Shown here one piece after another: positions 16,114 through 24,838 of a stretch of 64,000 nt of DNA (its first letter is position 1; each line of letters begins with the position of its first letter). A program made the translations under genes and the position numbers. The stretch lies in the NCBI RefSeq assembly GCF_003386165.1, contig NZ_QRDV01000001.1:1097998-1161997 (forward strand), read 5' to 3'. The DNA is from Winogradskyella eximia. Its GTDB lineage: Bacteria > Bacteroidota > Bacteroidia > Flavobacteriales > Flavobacteriaceae. Below the pieces are notes generated by a model. The model was not told the origin of the DNA and searched no databases. It worked only from the letters and a program-made list of their open reading frames with translations.

Positions 16114-18411
16114 ATGAAAATTTTTAAATACCTCTTTTGCGTAATACTTTTTACCTCTTTTAGTGCTTATGCTCAAGATGAAGAAAAGGTAGAGCGTCAA
16201 CAAGGGCACACTAATCAAAACAAATTCAAACAGTTGTATGATGAGTTTGCAACTCCAAATATGTTTAGAACAGGTTCTGGTGCTCCTGGTCCAGCTTATT
16301 ATCAGCAACAAGCAGATTACAAAATGGATATCGAAATCGATGACGTAAATGCAAAATTATATGGTGATGAAACTATTACCTATACCAATAATTCACCAGA
16401 TGACTTAAGATATCTTTGGGTACAATTAGACCAGAATATGCGTGCCAGAGATTCTAAAACTCCTTTGATTGGTAATTCTGGTATTGCACCAGCAACATCA
16501 TCGTCTAGAGCTGTAAAATCTTATTTAAAAGAATCTTTTGATGGTGGTTTTCATATAGAGCATGTTAAAACTGTTAATGGAAAAGATTTACCGCACACTA
16601 TCAACCGTACCATGATGCGAGTAGAATTACCAAAGGTTTTAAAATCTGGAGAGAGTTTTTCTTTCAAAATAAAATGGTGGTATAATATTAACGACCATGT
16701 AAAAGATGGTGGACGATCAGGATATGAGTATTTTGAAGAAAATGATAACCGTATCTATGTGATGGCTCAGTTTTATCCTCGTATGGCTGTTTATAATGAT
16801 GTAGAAGGCTGGCAAAATTCTCAGTTTTGGGGACGTGATGAATTTGCTTTACCATTTGGAGATTTTGATGTTAATATTACTGTGCCTGCAGATCATATTG
16901 TAGATGGTACTGGTTATTTGGTAAATAGGGAAGAGGTATTTACTAAGGATATGATGAAGCGTTATAATAAAGCTAAAAAGTCGTATGATGAACCTGTAAT
17001 GATCGTAACACAGGCTGAAGCAGAAAAAACTGAAAAAACTAAAAGTAAAAACAAAAAAACGTGGAAACTTTCTGCACAAATGGTTCGTGATTTTGGTTTT
17101 GCTACTTCTCGTAAATTCTTATGGGATATGATGGCTGTTAAAATCGGAGATAAAGATGTTATGGCTGTGTCTCTTTATTCTAAAGAAGGAAATCCACTTT
17201 GGGAACAATGGTCAACCAAGGCTGTTGCCAGTACTTTAAAATCATATTCTAGATTAACCTTCGATTATCCTTATCATAAGGCCATTTCAGTACATGCACC
17301 AATGGGAATGGAATATCCTATGATTTGTTACAACTTTGGTCGTCCAGATAAGGAAGGTAACTATTCTGACAGAACAAAATATGGAATGATAAGTGTAATT
17401 ATACATGAGGTAGGACATAACTTTTTTCCTATGATTGTAAATAGTGATGAGCGTCAATGGACTTGGATGGATGAAGGATTAAATACCTTCTCTCAATATG
17501 TTGCCGAACAAGATTTTGGGGAATGGTATCCTAAAGCATTATCACCAAATGACAAAGCCTATCCATCAAGAAGAGGTCCTGCTAAAAATATAGTGCGATA
17601 TATGGGAGGTAATCAAGATTATATTGCACCAATTATGACCAAAGGATTAAATACTTATCAATTTGGTAATAATGCTTACAGTAAACCTGCAACCGCATTA
17701 AACATTTTAAGAGAAACCATAATGGGTCGCGAACTTTTTGATTATTCTTTTAGAGAATACGCCAACCGATGGATGTTTAAACACCCAACACCAGAAGATT
17801 TTTTCCGTACAATGGAAGATGCTTCTGCTGTAGATTTAGATTGGTTTTGGAGAGGATGGTTTTACACTACAGATTACACTGATATAGGTATTAAAGAAGT
17901 TAAGAAATTCGCCGTTACTAGTACTCCAAATGATAATGGTAGAAGATTAGCGGAACAATATAATAGAGATCCAAAAAGTTTGGTTTATTTTATTGAAGAA
18001 GGAGATGAAGGTTATGATGATGCCATTAAAAACATGGAAGATCTTAACAACCTACCAACAGTAAAAGAGTACATTATGGACAATTTTACTCCAGAGGAAC
18101 AAAAGGAGATTAAGAAAGCTCCAAAGTATTTTTATCAAGTTACTTTTAATAAGCCAGGTGGTTTAGTAATGCCTATTATTGTAGAGTTTACATATGCAGA
18201 TGGTTCTAAAATGAGAGAGACATATCCTGCCCAAGTATGGAGATTAAATGACAAGGAAGTTAATAAAGCTATTGCTAGTGAAAAAGAAATTGTTTCAATA
18301 ACAGTAGATCCTGATTTAGAAACAGCAGATGTTGATACCACTAATAATTCTTGGCCAATTGAGGTTAAGGATAGTGATTTTGATAAGTTTAAGAACAAGG
18401 TAAAGAATTAA
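16114..18411 (+). CDS. M1 family (gluzincin) metallopeptidase, exported
   Basis: 765 aa. Signal peptide MKIFKYLFCVILFTSFSAYAQ. An N-terminal beta domain (about 65-270) precedes the catalytic domain with the substrate-binding motif GMEYPMICY in place of GAMEN. The zinc site is HEVGHNFF, with the third ligand Glu 18 residues on in WMDEGLNTF. WFWRGWFYTTDYTD marks the C-terminal helical part. It is an aminopeptidase-like enzyme of the periplasm or outer membrane; the substrate is unknown. The gene ends in a strong terminator and forms the last member of the 13.1-18.4 kb plus-strand cluster. Confidence 0.94.
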   Translation: MKIFKYLFCVILFTSFSAYAQDEEKVERQQGHTNQNKFKQLYDEFATPNMFRTGSGAPGPAYYQQQADYKMDIEIDDVNAKLYGDETITYTNNSPDDLRYLWVQLDQNMRARDSKTPLIGNSGIAPATSSSRAVKSYLKESFDGGFHIEHVKTVNGKDLPHTINRTMMRVELPKVLKSGESFSFKIKWWYNINDHVKDGGRSGYEYFEENDNRIYVMAQFYPRMAVYNDVEGWQNSQFWGRDEFALPFGDFDVNITVPADHIVDGTGYLVNREEVFTKDMMKRYNKAKKSYDEPVMIVTQAEAEKTEKTKSKNKKTWKLSAQMVRDFGFATSRKFLWDMMAVKIGDKDVMAVSLYSKEGNPLWEQWSTKAVASTLKSYSRLTFDYPYHKAISVHAPMGMEYPMICYNFGRPDKEGNYSDRTKYGMISVIIHEVGHNFFPMIVNSDERQWTWMDEGLNTFSQYVAEQDFGEWYPKALSPNDKAYPSRRGPAKNIVRYMGGNQDYIAPIMTKGLNTYQFGNNAYSKPATALNILRETIMGRELFDYSFREYANRWMFKHPTPEDFFRTMEDASAVDLDWFWRGWFYTTDYTDIGIKEVKKFAVTSTPNDNGRRLAEQYNRDPKSLVYFIEEGDEGYDDAIKNMEDLNNLPTVKEYIMDNFTPEEQKEIKKAPKYFYQVTFNKPGGLVMPIIVEFTYADGSKMRETYPAQVWRLNDKEVNKAIASEKEIVSITVDPDLETADVDTTNNSWPIEVKDSDFDKFKNKVKN

Positions 18412-18433
18412 ATTTAGTTGTTTTATAATATTT

Positions 18434-18463
18434 AGCCGACTTTTTTAAGTCGGCTTTTTTTTA
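18434..18463 (+). terminator. Intrinsic terminator of the M1 peptidase gene
   Basis: Perfect 9 bp stem AGCCGACTT / AAGTCGGCT with a TTTT loop, followed by eight T, 22 bases after the stop codon. Confidence 0.93.
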
Positions 18464-18500
18464 TTTTCAATTAGAAGTACTATAATTGATAAACTCACTT

Positions 18501-18508
18501 TATATTTG
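18501..18508 (+). promoter_or_regulatory. tatA promoter -7 element TATATTTG (leaderless spacing)
   Basis: TATATTTG ends 4 nt before the GTG start of tatA (CACT between). In Bacteroidota promoters this element is centred at -7, so transcription would start at or next to the GTG. Confidence 0.65.
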
Positions 18509-18512
18509 CACT

Positions 18513-18803
18513 GTGATACATCAACTAACATTATTATTCATTGGAGGTACCGAAATAATCTTCGTATTATTTATTGTGGTACTTGTTTTCGGTGCGGATA
18601 AATTACCAGAAATAGCGCGTGGCCTAGGTAAAGGTATGCGTCAACTGAAGGATGCCACCAATGATATTAAGCAAGAAGTTACTAAAAGTGCTAAAGAAAA
18701 TAATATTATTGATACAGATGTTACTAAAAACATCAATGACGAAATAAAGAAAGTAAAGGATGATTTAGAAGACTTTACCGGATCGTTAAAAAGGAATAAA
18801 TAA
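18513..18803 (+). CDS. tatA: Sec-independent (twin-arginine) translocase subunit TatA
   Basis: 96 aa from GTG 18513 (MIHQLTLLFIGGTEIIFVL). One membrane span (about 9-28), then the hinge FGADKLPEIARGLGKGMRQLK, an amphipathic helix and a charged tail, the TatA/TatE layout. It forms the pore for folded Tat substrates in the inner membrane. The ORF extends to a TTG at 18486, but that part covers the -7 element. No tatC is adjacent in this window. Confidence 0.94.
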   Translation: MIHQLTLLFIGGTEIIFVLFIVVLVFGADKLPEIARGLGKGMRQLKDATNDIKQEVTKSAKENNIIDTDVTKNINDEIKKVKDDLEDFTGSLKRNK

Positions 18804-18813
18804 TTCTTATCAT

Positions 18814-19455
18814 TTACTTTTTTCTGCTTATTGTCAACCCATCTCTAATTGGTAAAAGAACCGTTTCAATGCGTTCATCATTCTTAAGCAGTATATTATA
18901 ATCTAAAACCGCTTTTGTAGATTTATCCTTTTCATCTAAAGGCTCAACGACTTTGCCATGCCATAAGACATTATCAGAGAGAATAATGCCTCCTGGATTC
19001 AATTTGTCTATAATTAAATGAAAATAATTAGAGTAGTTAGGTTTGTCTGCATCTATAAAAATGAGGTCGAACGTTTGATTTAATTGAGGTAAAATATCTA
19101 GAGCACTTCCTGTATGTTGAATAATTTGAGATCCAAAATTAGATTTGTCAAAATACTTTCGTTGAAAGTCAACTAATTCTTCATTAATATCAATAGTATG
19201 AAGTTCACCATCTTTATCTAAACCTTCTGCCAAACACAGCGTAGCATAACCTGTAAACGTACCTAATTCTAAAATAGATTTAGGTCTAATTAATTTTGAT
19301 ATCATGCTCAAAACACGACCTTGGTATGGTCCGCTAAGCATAATGGGTTGTAATACCTTTTGATACGTTTCTCTAGTCAGTTGTTGTAGTAGTTTAGGTT
19401 CTTGTTCAGAATGATCAACTACATATTTATCTAAGTTTTCAGGCAAGAAATACAT
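18814..19455 (-). CDS. O-methyltransferase, class I SAM-dependent (family 3, COMT-like)
   Basis: 213 aa. SAM-binding motif ILELGTFTGYATLCLAEGL (about 56-74), HTIDINEE, and the metal/catalytic motif FDLIFIDADKPNY followed by LSDNVLWHGKV. This is the small, cation-dependent O-methyltransferase family acting on catechol-like compounds. It is downstream of the kynurenine operon on the same strand, with 41 bases between, so it may be co-transcribed, but a catabolic role is only a guess. It is convergent with tatA. Confidence 0.92.
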   Translation of the reverse strand: MYFLPENLDKYVVDHSEQEPKLLQQLTRETYQKVLQPIMLSGPYQGRVLSMISKLIRPKSILELGTFTGYATLCLAEGLDKDGELHTIDINEELVDFQRKYFDKSNFGSQIIQHTGSALDILPQLNQTFDLIFIDADKPNYSNYFHLIIDKLNPGGIILSDNVLWHGKVVEPLDEKDKSTKAVLDYNILLKNDERIETVLLPIRDGLTISRKK

Positions 19456-19496
19456 ACATGATAATTTTAATTATAGGAATAAGGTCTAGGAAACTG

Positions 19497-20582
19497 CTAG
19501 GATAAAATTCTATCGACTAATTTCTTTTTAGCGGCTTCATCATCTCCACATAACCATTGAATAACGTTGTCTTCCCAGATAGCATCACCTTCGGTCTCTG
19601 TAATTATCTCGCGCTCTATAGCTAAATCTATGATTTTTCCAGGGTAAGAAGACTGCTTTTCGCTTTCCATTTCTCCAAGTGGATAAGGATCATCTAATCC
19701 CATTAAGACTTGTTTAGAGCCTTGATTTCTAATTAATAGTTCTAGGCCACCTGTGTCGTGTACCAGTGTATCAAAGAATATGTTTTTATGACCAACGGCT
19801 TTTCTAGGGTGGCTTTTGCCTTCAAATAAATCTGGACGACCATCAAAACCTTGAATTCGTCTTCCTAAGTTAATTTGTGCCAATTGTCCTCCATGTGCAA
19901 AGCAAGTTCGCATATTAGGATATTTGTCTTGGTACCCATTTAAAGTTAAGAAATGATACGCATCAGCACATTGTGCTAACATCCAAATTAAGTGAAATCT
20001 CCAAGAGGTATTTTCTAGTTTAATAAATTTTTCACCATCGTAAGGATGAATTTCTACGGCAAGATTGTATTTATTTGCTAACTCAAAAATAGGCTCGTTC
20101 TCCTCATCAAAAATACAACGCCAAGTTCCAATAGTATCCATGTAATGGGTTGGTAAACATAGAAGTTGAAGGCCTAAAACTTCAACGCAACGTTCAATTT
20201 CCCAACATGCTCCTCTAACAAACCCAGGATGAACAACAAATCCACAGGTGAACTTACTTGGATGATTATGTTGGATTTTAGCATTAAAATCATTCTGAAA
20301 ACGTAAGGCCTGTTTCATCTCCTCAACACGCAGCCCATTTCCATAAAGTTGCGATAGGTTTAAAACAACAGCATGGTCAATATTAAAACGTTCCATCCAT
20401 GCTAATTTTTCATTTAAGAAAAAACTAGAATCTGTAATTGGACGGTTCCAATCTTTTTGAAGCATGAATTTTCGGTCTTTATCTACCCAAAAAATACCTT
20501 TGTCTTGCATAAACTGAGGTATTTCCTCTGGATAAGGAAGTAAATGTGAGTGGCCGTTTATTCTAAGTTTACGTTTTTCCAT
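19497..20582 (-). CDS. Amidohydrolase-family decarboxylase, probable 2-amino-3-carboxymuconate-6-semialdehyde decarboxylase
   Basis: 361 aa. ACMSD-type amidohydrolase: N-terminal metal motif INGHSHLLPYPEE (H.H), later VEIHPYDGEKF, RTCFAHGGQ and the final Asp in LMGLDDPYPLGE. In the family the enzyme uses Zn to decarboxylate the unstable product of 3-hydroxyanthranilate dioxygenase. Position directly after that dioxygenase gene (75 bases) supports the assignment. It is a little longer than typical ACMSD, so a related carboxylase/hydratase role is possible. Cytoplasmic. Confidence 0.87.
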   Translation of the reverse strand: MEKRKLRINGHSHLLPYPEEIPQFMQDKGIFWVDKDRKFMLQKDWNRPITDSSFFLNEKLAWMERFNIDHAVVLNLSQLYGNGLRVEEMKQALRFQNDFNAKIQHNHPSKFTCGFVVHPGFVRGACWEIERCVEVLGLQLLCLPTHYMDTIGTWRCIFDEENEPIFELANKYNLAVEIHPYDGEKFIKLENTSWRFHLIWMLAQCADAYHFLTLNGYQDKYPNMRTCFAHGGQLAQINLGRRIQGFDGRPDLFEGKSHPRKAVGHKNIFFDTLVHDTGGLELLIRNQGSKQVLMGLDDPYPLGEMESEKQSSYPGKIIDLAIEREIITETEGDAIWEDNVIQWLCGDDEAAKKKLVDRILS

Positions 20583-20657
20583 AGTTATGTCCCGAGAAGG
20601 GAGGAATCTTTTTAGTTAGGGTTTAAATTTTTCCTTTCAGGGAAATTAAAAGTGATT

Positions 20658-21191
20658 TTAATCTACCTGTACTTTTTTGGGAGGCTGCATTACTTCACCG
20701 CAGTTTGGACAACAGCGTTTGTCTTTGTCACTATAATAGTTATCAAAAATTTTAGGCATATCTGTCTCAATATTTTCTACCGTAAAATCTTCTTCATATA
20801 GTTTTGTTGTACAATTTTCACAGAACCAAAGTAATGCATCTTGAACACCTTTGTCTCTTGGATATTCAATAACCAAACCAACCGTATTAGCTCCACGTTG
20901 CGGAGAATGTGGAACTTTTGGTGGTAAAAGAAATATTTCACCTTCTCTAATATGAATGTCTTTAGGTTCACCATTTTCAATGATTTTAAGCACCATGTCT
21001 CCTTCAATTTGATGGAAAAACTCTGGTGTTTCATTATAATGGTAGTCCTTTCTGCTGTTAGGTCCTCCAACAACCATCACAATAAAATCACCATCTTTCC
21101 ATACCACTTTGTTACCAACAGGTGGTTTTAGTAAATGACGATTTTCATCTATCCATGCTTTGAAATTAATGGGAGGATATATTTTACTCAT
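20658..21191 (-). CDS. nbaC: 3-hydroxyanthranilate 3,4-dioxygenase
   Basis: 177 aa from ATG 21191 (MSKIYPPINFKAWIDENRHLL). It is a cupin that opens the ring of 3-hydroxyanthranilate with Fe(II). Iron ligands are His and Glu in DYHYNETPEFFHQIEGD and His in LLPPKVPHSPQR. The bacterial-type C-terminal rubredoxin-like site is complete: WFCENC (CxxC) and RCCPNCGE (CxxC). The upstream open frame to 21287 overlaps the SDR gene and is not used. Its place between SDR and ACMSD genes fits the kynurenine operon. Confidence 0.95.
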   Translation of the reverse strand: MSKIYPPINFKAWIDENRHLLKPPVGNKVVWKDGDFIVMVVGGPNSRKDYHYNETPEFFHQIEGDMVLKIIENGEPKDIHIREGEIFLLPPKVPHSPQRGANTVGLVIEYPRDKGVQDALLWFCENCTTKLYEEDFTVENIETDMPKIFDNYYSDKDKRCCPNCGEVMQPPKKVQVD

Positions 21192-21219
21192 GATTTTTGT
21201 TTTTTTATTCTCTATAAAG

Positions 21220-22002
21220 TTACAAAGATTTTGTTCTTCCGCCATCAACCGGAAGATTAATTCCGTTAATATAAGCAGCGCGTTCACTTGCTAAAAAGGT
21301 AATAGCATCTGCTAATTCTTCTGGTTTAGCGAAACGTTTTGCAGGAACCGCATTTTTCATTGCATTAGCCGCTTCTTCTTCTGTGCTTCCAGATTTCGCA
21401 GATTTATTTTTAATAATTTGAGTTAATCGCTCAGTACCAGTTGCTCCTGGTAAAACGTTATTCACTGTAATGCCAAATTGGCCTAATTCATTGGCTAAGG
21501 TTTTACTCCAATTAGCCACTGCACCACGAATGGTGTTACTAACACCTAAACCATCTAAAGGTTGTTTTACAGAGGTTGAAATCACATTGATGACACGACC
21601 ATAACCTTCAGCCTTCATGAATGGAACAACCGTTTGAACTAAGACATGATTACATTTTAAATGTTGCGTAAAAGCGGATTCAAATTCGTCTACGTCTGCT
21701 GAAAAAACAGGACCTCCTTTTGGACCTCCTGTATTATTAACTAAAACATGAAACCCATGATGTTTAGAAACATAGTCTGATACTTTGGCTTTCAATTCCG
21801 TAGGATTCGAAAAATCAGCGACAATATAATCGTGTGGTCTTTGTTGCGGTAATTCGGCTAATGTAGCTTTTAACTTGTCTTCATTTCTAGCAATTAGTGT
21901 GACTTGAACACCTTCTGCTGCTAAGGCTAGTGCTGTTGCTTTTCCTATTCCTGCTGTGCTTCCGCACACTAATGCGTATTTGTTGTTTAGTTCTAGATTC
22001 AT
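21220..22002 (-). CDS. Divergent short-chain dehydrogenase/reductase in the kynurenine operon
   Basis: 260 aa. The Rossmann NAD(P) site is clear (ALVCGSTAGIGKATA; VNNTGG in place of NNAG). The catalytic tetrad is altered: after Ser142/Ser144 in NVISTSVKQP the usual YxxxK is replaced by SNTIR (155-159), so both the acid/base Tyr and the Lys are absent. The motif LGVSNTIRGAVANWSKTLANEL occurs in a known divergent SDR branch. It overlaps the preceding 220-aa gene by 4 bases (ATGA). Its step in the pathway is unclear. Confidence 0.88.
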   Translation of the reverse strand: MNLELNNKYALVCGSTAGIGKATALALAAEGVQVTLIARNEDKLKATLAELPQQRPHDYIVADFSNPTELKAKVSDYVSKHHGFHVLVNNTGGPKGGPVFSADVDEFESAFTQHLKCNHVLVQTVVPFMKAEGYGRVINVISTSVKQPLDGLGVSNTIRGAVANWSKTLANELGQFGITVNNVLPGATGTERLTQIIKNKSAKSGSTEEEAANAMKNAVPAKRFAKPEELADAITFLASERAAYINGINLPVDGGRTKSL

Positions 22003-22661
22003 ATTAATTTAATACTGTTTTTAAATGCTTTAAATTCATTATGAGCAATTTGCTTTTTTTCTATAGATTGGTGGCAATTAAAGTCATAAAAATAGCCATT
22101 GTGCTTTGCTTTGAAGATTTTTAAATCAACTTTAATAGGGTCAATCAAATCTTTATGTTCGTAAAGATATGTTGCATCAAATTCGTAAAAAGAGACACCA
22201 CTAATTTCAAAAGGTTCATATTTCTTAATAACCTTGAATTCTTTAAGAATATTTGATGTTGCAAGTTTAGAAATATTTAAAACAGATTCGAAATCTAATA
22301 AACTAGAGCCTTCTAAATCAGTTTCATGATTAACATTCAAAATTATTGTTGGTGAAAAAAGACCTTCATGTTTAGGGAGGTTTTCATAGTATTTGGTTAC
22401 AATACAAATTGGATCACCTAATTCTTCATAAATGTCATCTTTAATATAATCACAATAGTCATCTAGAATCTGTTCTTCTTTTAACTTTCCAAAATCTTGT
22501 ATTTTAATAAAACCCCATGATTTGGGAATGGTAAACATAATCCCTAACTTTTTGTTGATATAATATTCGTCGTGAGTTAACACTGCTTGAAATGGATCAA
22601 TCATTGTGCCTGTAAGAGCTAATCCGGTAAGTCTTATAAACTCTATTCTGCCAATTCCCAT
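21999..22661 (-). CDS. Unknown protein of the kynurenine operon, possibly PsbP-like and exported
   Basis: 220 aa. The N-terminus GIGRIEFIRLTGLALTGTMI resembles a Tat signal (RR.F.K + hydrophobic stretch) whose second Arg is Ile, so export by Tat is doubtful. The next part, YYINKKLGIMFTIPKSWGFIK, resembles PsbP-like domains. The rest is beta/alpha with many Asp/Glu/Lys. I do not recognise a family with confidence. It starts 3 bases after the aldehyde dehydrogenase stop and overlaps SDR by 4 bases, so it is certainly part of the operon. Confidence 0.75.
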   Translation of the reverse strand: MGIGRIEFIRLTGLALTGTMIDPFQAVLTHDEYYINKKLGIMFTIPKSWGFIKIQDFGKLKEEQILDDYCDYIKDDIYEELGDPICIVTKYYENLPKHEGLFSPTIILNVNHETDLEGSSLLDFESVLNISKLATSNILKEFKVIKKYEPFEISGVSFYEFDATYLYEHKDLIDPIKVDLKIFKAKHNGYFYDFNCHQSIEKKQIAHNEFKAFKNSIKLI

Positions 22662-22664
22662 CGC

Positions 22665-24104
22665 TTAATACTTTATACAAACATTTTTGGCTTCCGTAAA
22701 AAAACGCAAAGCTTCAAATCCACCTTCGCGTCCAACTCCAGAAGCTTTTACACCTCCAAAAGGCGTTCTTAAATCGCGCATCATCCAAGTGTTTACCCAA
22801 ACAATTCCTGCTTGCAGTTGGTTACTTAGTTTCATGGTGCGTTTTAAATCATTGGTCCATAATGTCGCTGAAAGTCCGTATTTAACTTTGTTGGCCATTT
22901 CTAAAACTTCGTCTTCGGTGTTGAATGGCATAATAGTTACGACAGGTCCAAAAATTTCTTCTTGGTTCACACGACAGTCGTCATTAGGAACTTCAATAAC
23001 CGTTGGTTCTAAATAATAACCGTTTTCATAACCTTTAACAGTAATTTCATTACCACCACATAACACAGTTCCATTTTCATCTTTAGCGATTTGAATATAT
23101 TCTTTTACTTTTTCTAAATGAGGTTTAGATACTAATGCGCCAATATTGGTGTCTTCGTTTGAAGGGTGCCCAACTTTTAACGCTTTTACTTTGGTGACAA
23201 AATCTGTTTTGAATTTCTCATAAATAGAAGCTTCTACAAAAATGCGACTTCCACATAAACAGATTTGCCCTTGATTTGCAAACGATGAGCGAACCGTTGT
23301 GTTTAGCATGTCTTCATAATCACAATCTGCAAAAATGATGTTTGGATTTTTCCCTCCTAATTCTAAAGATAATTTTTTGAACATTGGTGCAGCTACTTTG
23401 GCAATATGCGCTCCAGTTGCTGTGCCACCTGTAAAACTAATGGCTTTAATATCTTGGTGTTCAATAATGGCTTGTCCTGTTGAGGTTCCTAGTCCGTGAA
23501 CAATATTTAATACGCCTTTTGGTAAGCCAGCTTCATTACAAATTTCGCCTAATAAATAAGCGGTCATTGGTGTGACTTCACTTGGTTTGGCAACCACACA
23601 ATTTCCGGCTGCTAGAGCTGGTGCGATTTTCCAAGTAAACAAGTAGAGTGGAAGGTTCCAAGGTGAAATACAGCCTACAACACCAATGGGTTGGCGTAAG
23701 GTGTAATTTATGGCTTGTTGTCCTACGGATTCATGACTTTCACTTGCAAATTGTGTAATCGCATTTCCAAAGAATCTAAAGTTACTTGCAGCTCTTGGGA
23801 TATCAACTCCTTTAGCTAAACTGACAGGTTTCCCGTTGTCTTTACTTTCTGCTTCTGCAAAATGCTGTAAGTTGGCTTCCAGTAATTCTGAAATTTTAAT
23901 TAAGATTCTACTTCGTTCTTCTAGCGTCGTTTTACTCCAAGTTGGAAAAGCAGATTTTGCTGCGATATAGGCATTTTCAACATCTTCTTTTGATGAGTTA
24001 GGTATTTGTCCGTAAACTTCACCATTAGATGGATTGTAGTTGTCTATCCAGTTATCTTGAATTGGGACGTGGAATTTTCCATTTATGTAGTTTTGAATGT
24101 TCAC
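22665..24104 (-). CDS. Aldehyde dehydrogenase, probable 2-aminomuconate 6-semialdehyde dehydrogenase
   Basis: 479 aa, GTG start overlapping the preceding DUF6090 gene by 4 bases. It is a complete ALDH: ISPWNLPLYLFTWKIAPALA, the Glu motif LSLELGGKNPNI, the catalytic Cys in FANQGQICLCGSR, and EIFGPVVTIMPF. It would oxidise 2-aminomuconate semialdehyde to 2-aminomuconate with NAD. Substrate assignment rests on position between ACMSD/dioxygenase genes and the deaminase gene, and on the match to AMSDH-like ALDHs (NbaE/AmnC type). Cytoplasmic. Confidence 0.93.
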   Translation of the reverse strand: MNIQNYINGKFHVPIQDNWIDNYNPSNGEVYGQIPNSSKEDVENAYIAAKSAFPTWSKTTLEERSRILIKISELLEANLQHFAEAESKDNGKPVSLAKGVDIPRAASNFRFFGNAITQFASESHESVGQQAINYTLRQPIGVVGCISPWNLPLYLFTWKIAPALAAGNCVVAKPSEVTPMTAYLLGEICNEAGLPKGVLNIVHGLGTSTGQAIIEHQDIKAISFTGGTATGAHIAKVAAPMFKKLSLELGGKNPNIIFADCDYEDMLNTTVRSSFANQGQICLCGSRIFVEASIYEKFKTDFVTKVKALKVGHPSNEDTNIGALVSKPHLEKVKEYIQIAKDENGTVLCGGNEITVKGYENGYYLEPTVIEVPNDDCRVNQEEIFGPVVTIMPFNTEDEVLEMANKVKYGLSATLWTNDLKRTMKLSNQLQAGIVWVNTWMMRDLRTPFGGVKASGVGREGGFEALRFFTEAKNVCIKY

Positions 24105-24838
24105 TCTAAATAGTTTTCTATGTCTTCTTTTAGTTGTTCTGCTTCAAGGTTGACTTCAGTTAAGATTTCCAAATAAGAAATATTTACACCTAAAAAAACT
24201 TTTAATGACTGTATATATTCTTTGTCTTTTTTTAGCGTTTCAAAATCATTAGGGATTAATCTCTCAAGAGAATTTTCATCAAAAACAGATGTATATTTTT
24301 TTCTGTAATTATCTATCATGTAACTATAAAAATCTAAATGTACTTCTTCAAAACGACCTTTGGTTTCTTTAATTGACGAGGTGTGAAATTCTCCTATTGA
24401 AGATCGTAATTTAGGATCTTCAACAAGGTCTGTTCCTATGGATACTAAAGATTGATAGCCACTAGTTTTAAAATGAATATCATCGTAAGCGTTTATAGAT
24501 CTAAAAGTGTAAGCCAAAGAATCATGATAGGGTTTATTAGTTTCTAGGATATCAATTACTGTATGAATTGAATTAATAGTTCTTTTTAAATTATTGGTTC
24601 TTGTATTGATAACTCTATCTAAATCTTGAAGTGTAAATTCTAAATCTGATATAATTTCTGTTAAGACTTGTTGTTCTTTTTCTCTTGTTTTTTTAGCCTC
24701 ATTCCAGTTGTTAAATTGTAATGCCATGGCTATGCCAATAAAGACCAAAATGATTTCTCCAATGGCGTAGATTAAGTACTTACTAAATTTGTTTTCAGAA
24801 AGTAATGATTTTCTAATATGTCTGAAGAATTTAATCAT
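24101..24838 (-). CDS. DUF6090 family membrane protein embedded in the kynurenine operon
   Basis: 245 aa. The signature is clear: FFRHIRKSLLSENKFSKYLI, then YAIGEIILVFIGIAMALQFN and NNWNEAKK, with one membrane span at about 25-43. The remainder is a helical domain. The ATG follows the RidA stop codon directly, and the end overlaps the aldehyde dehydrogenase GTG by 4 bases. A membrane protein of unknown role between catabolic enzyme genes is unusual. Compare the family member at 4954-5688. Confidence 0.88.
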   Translation of the reverse strand: MIKFFRHIRKSLLSENKFSKYLIYAIGEIILVFIGIAMALQFNNWNEAKKTREKEQQVLTEIISDLEFTLQDLDRVINTRTNNLKRTINSIHTVIDILETNKPYHDSLAYTFRSINAYDDIHFKTSGYQSLVSIGTDLVEDPKLRSSIGEFHTSSIKETKGRFEEVHLDFYSYMIDNYRKKYTSVFDENSLERLIPNDFETLKKDKEYIQSLKVFLGVNISYLEILTEVNLEAEQLKEDIENYLE

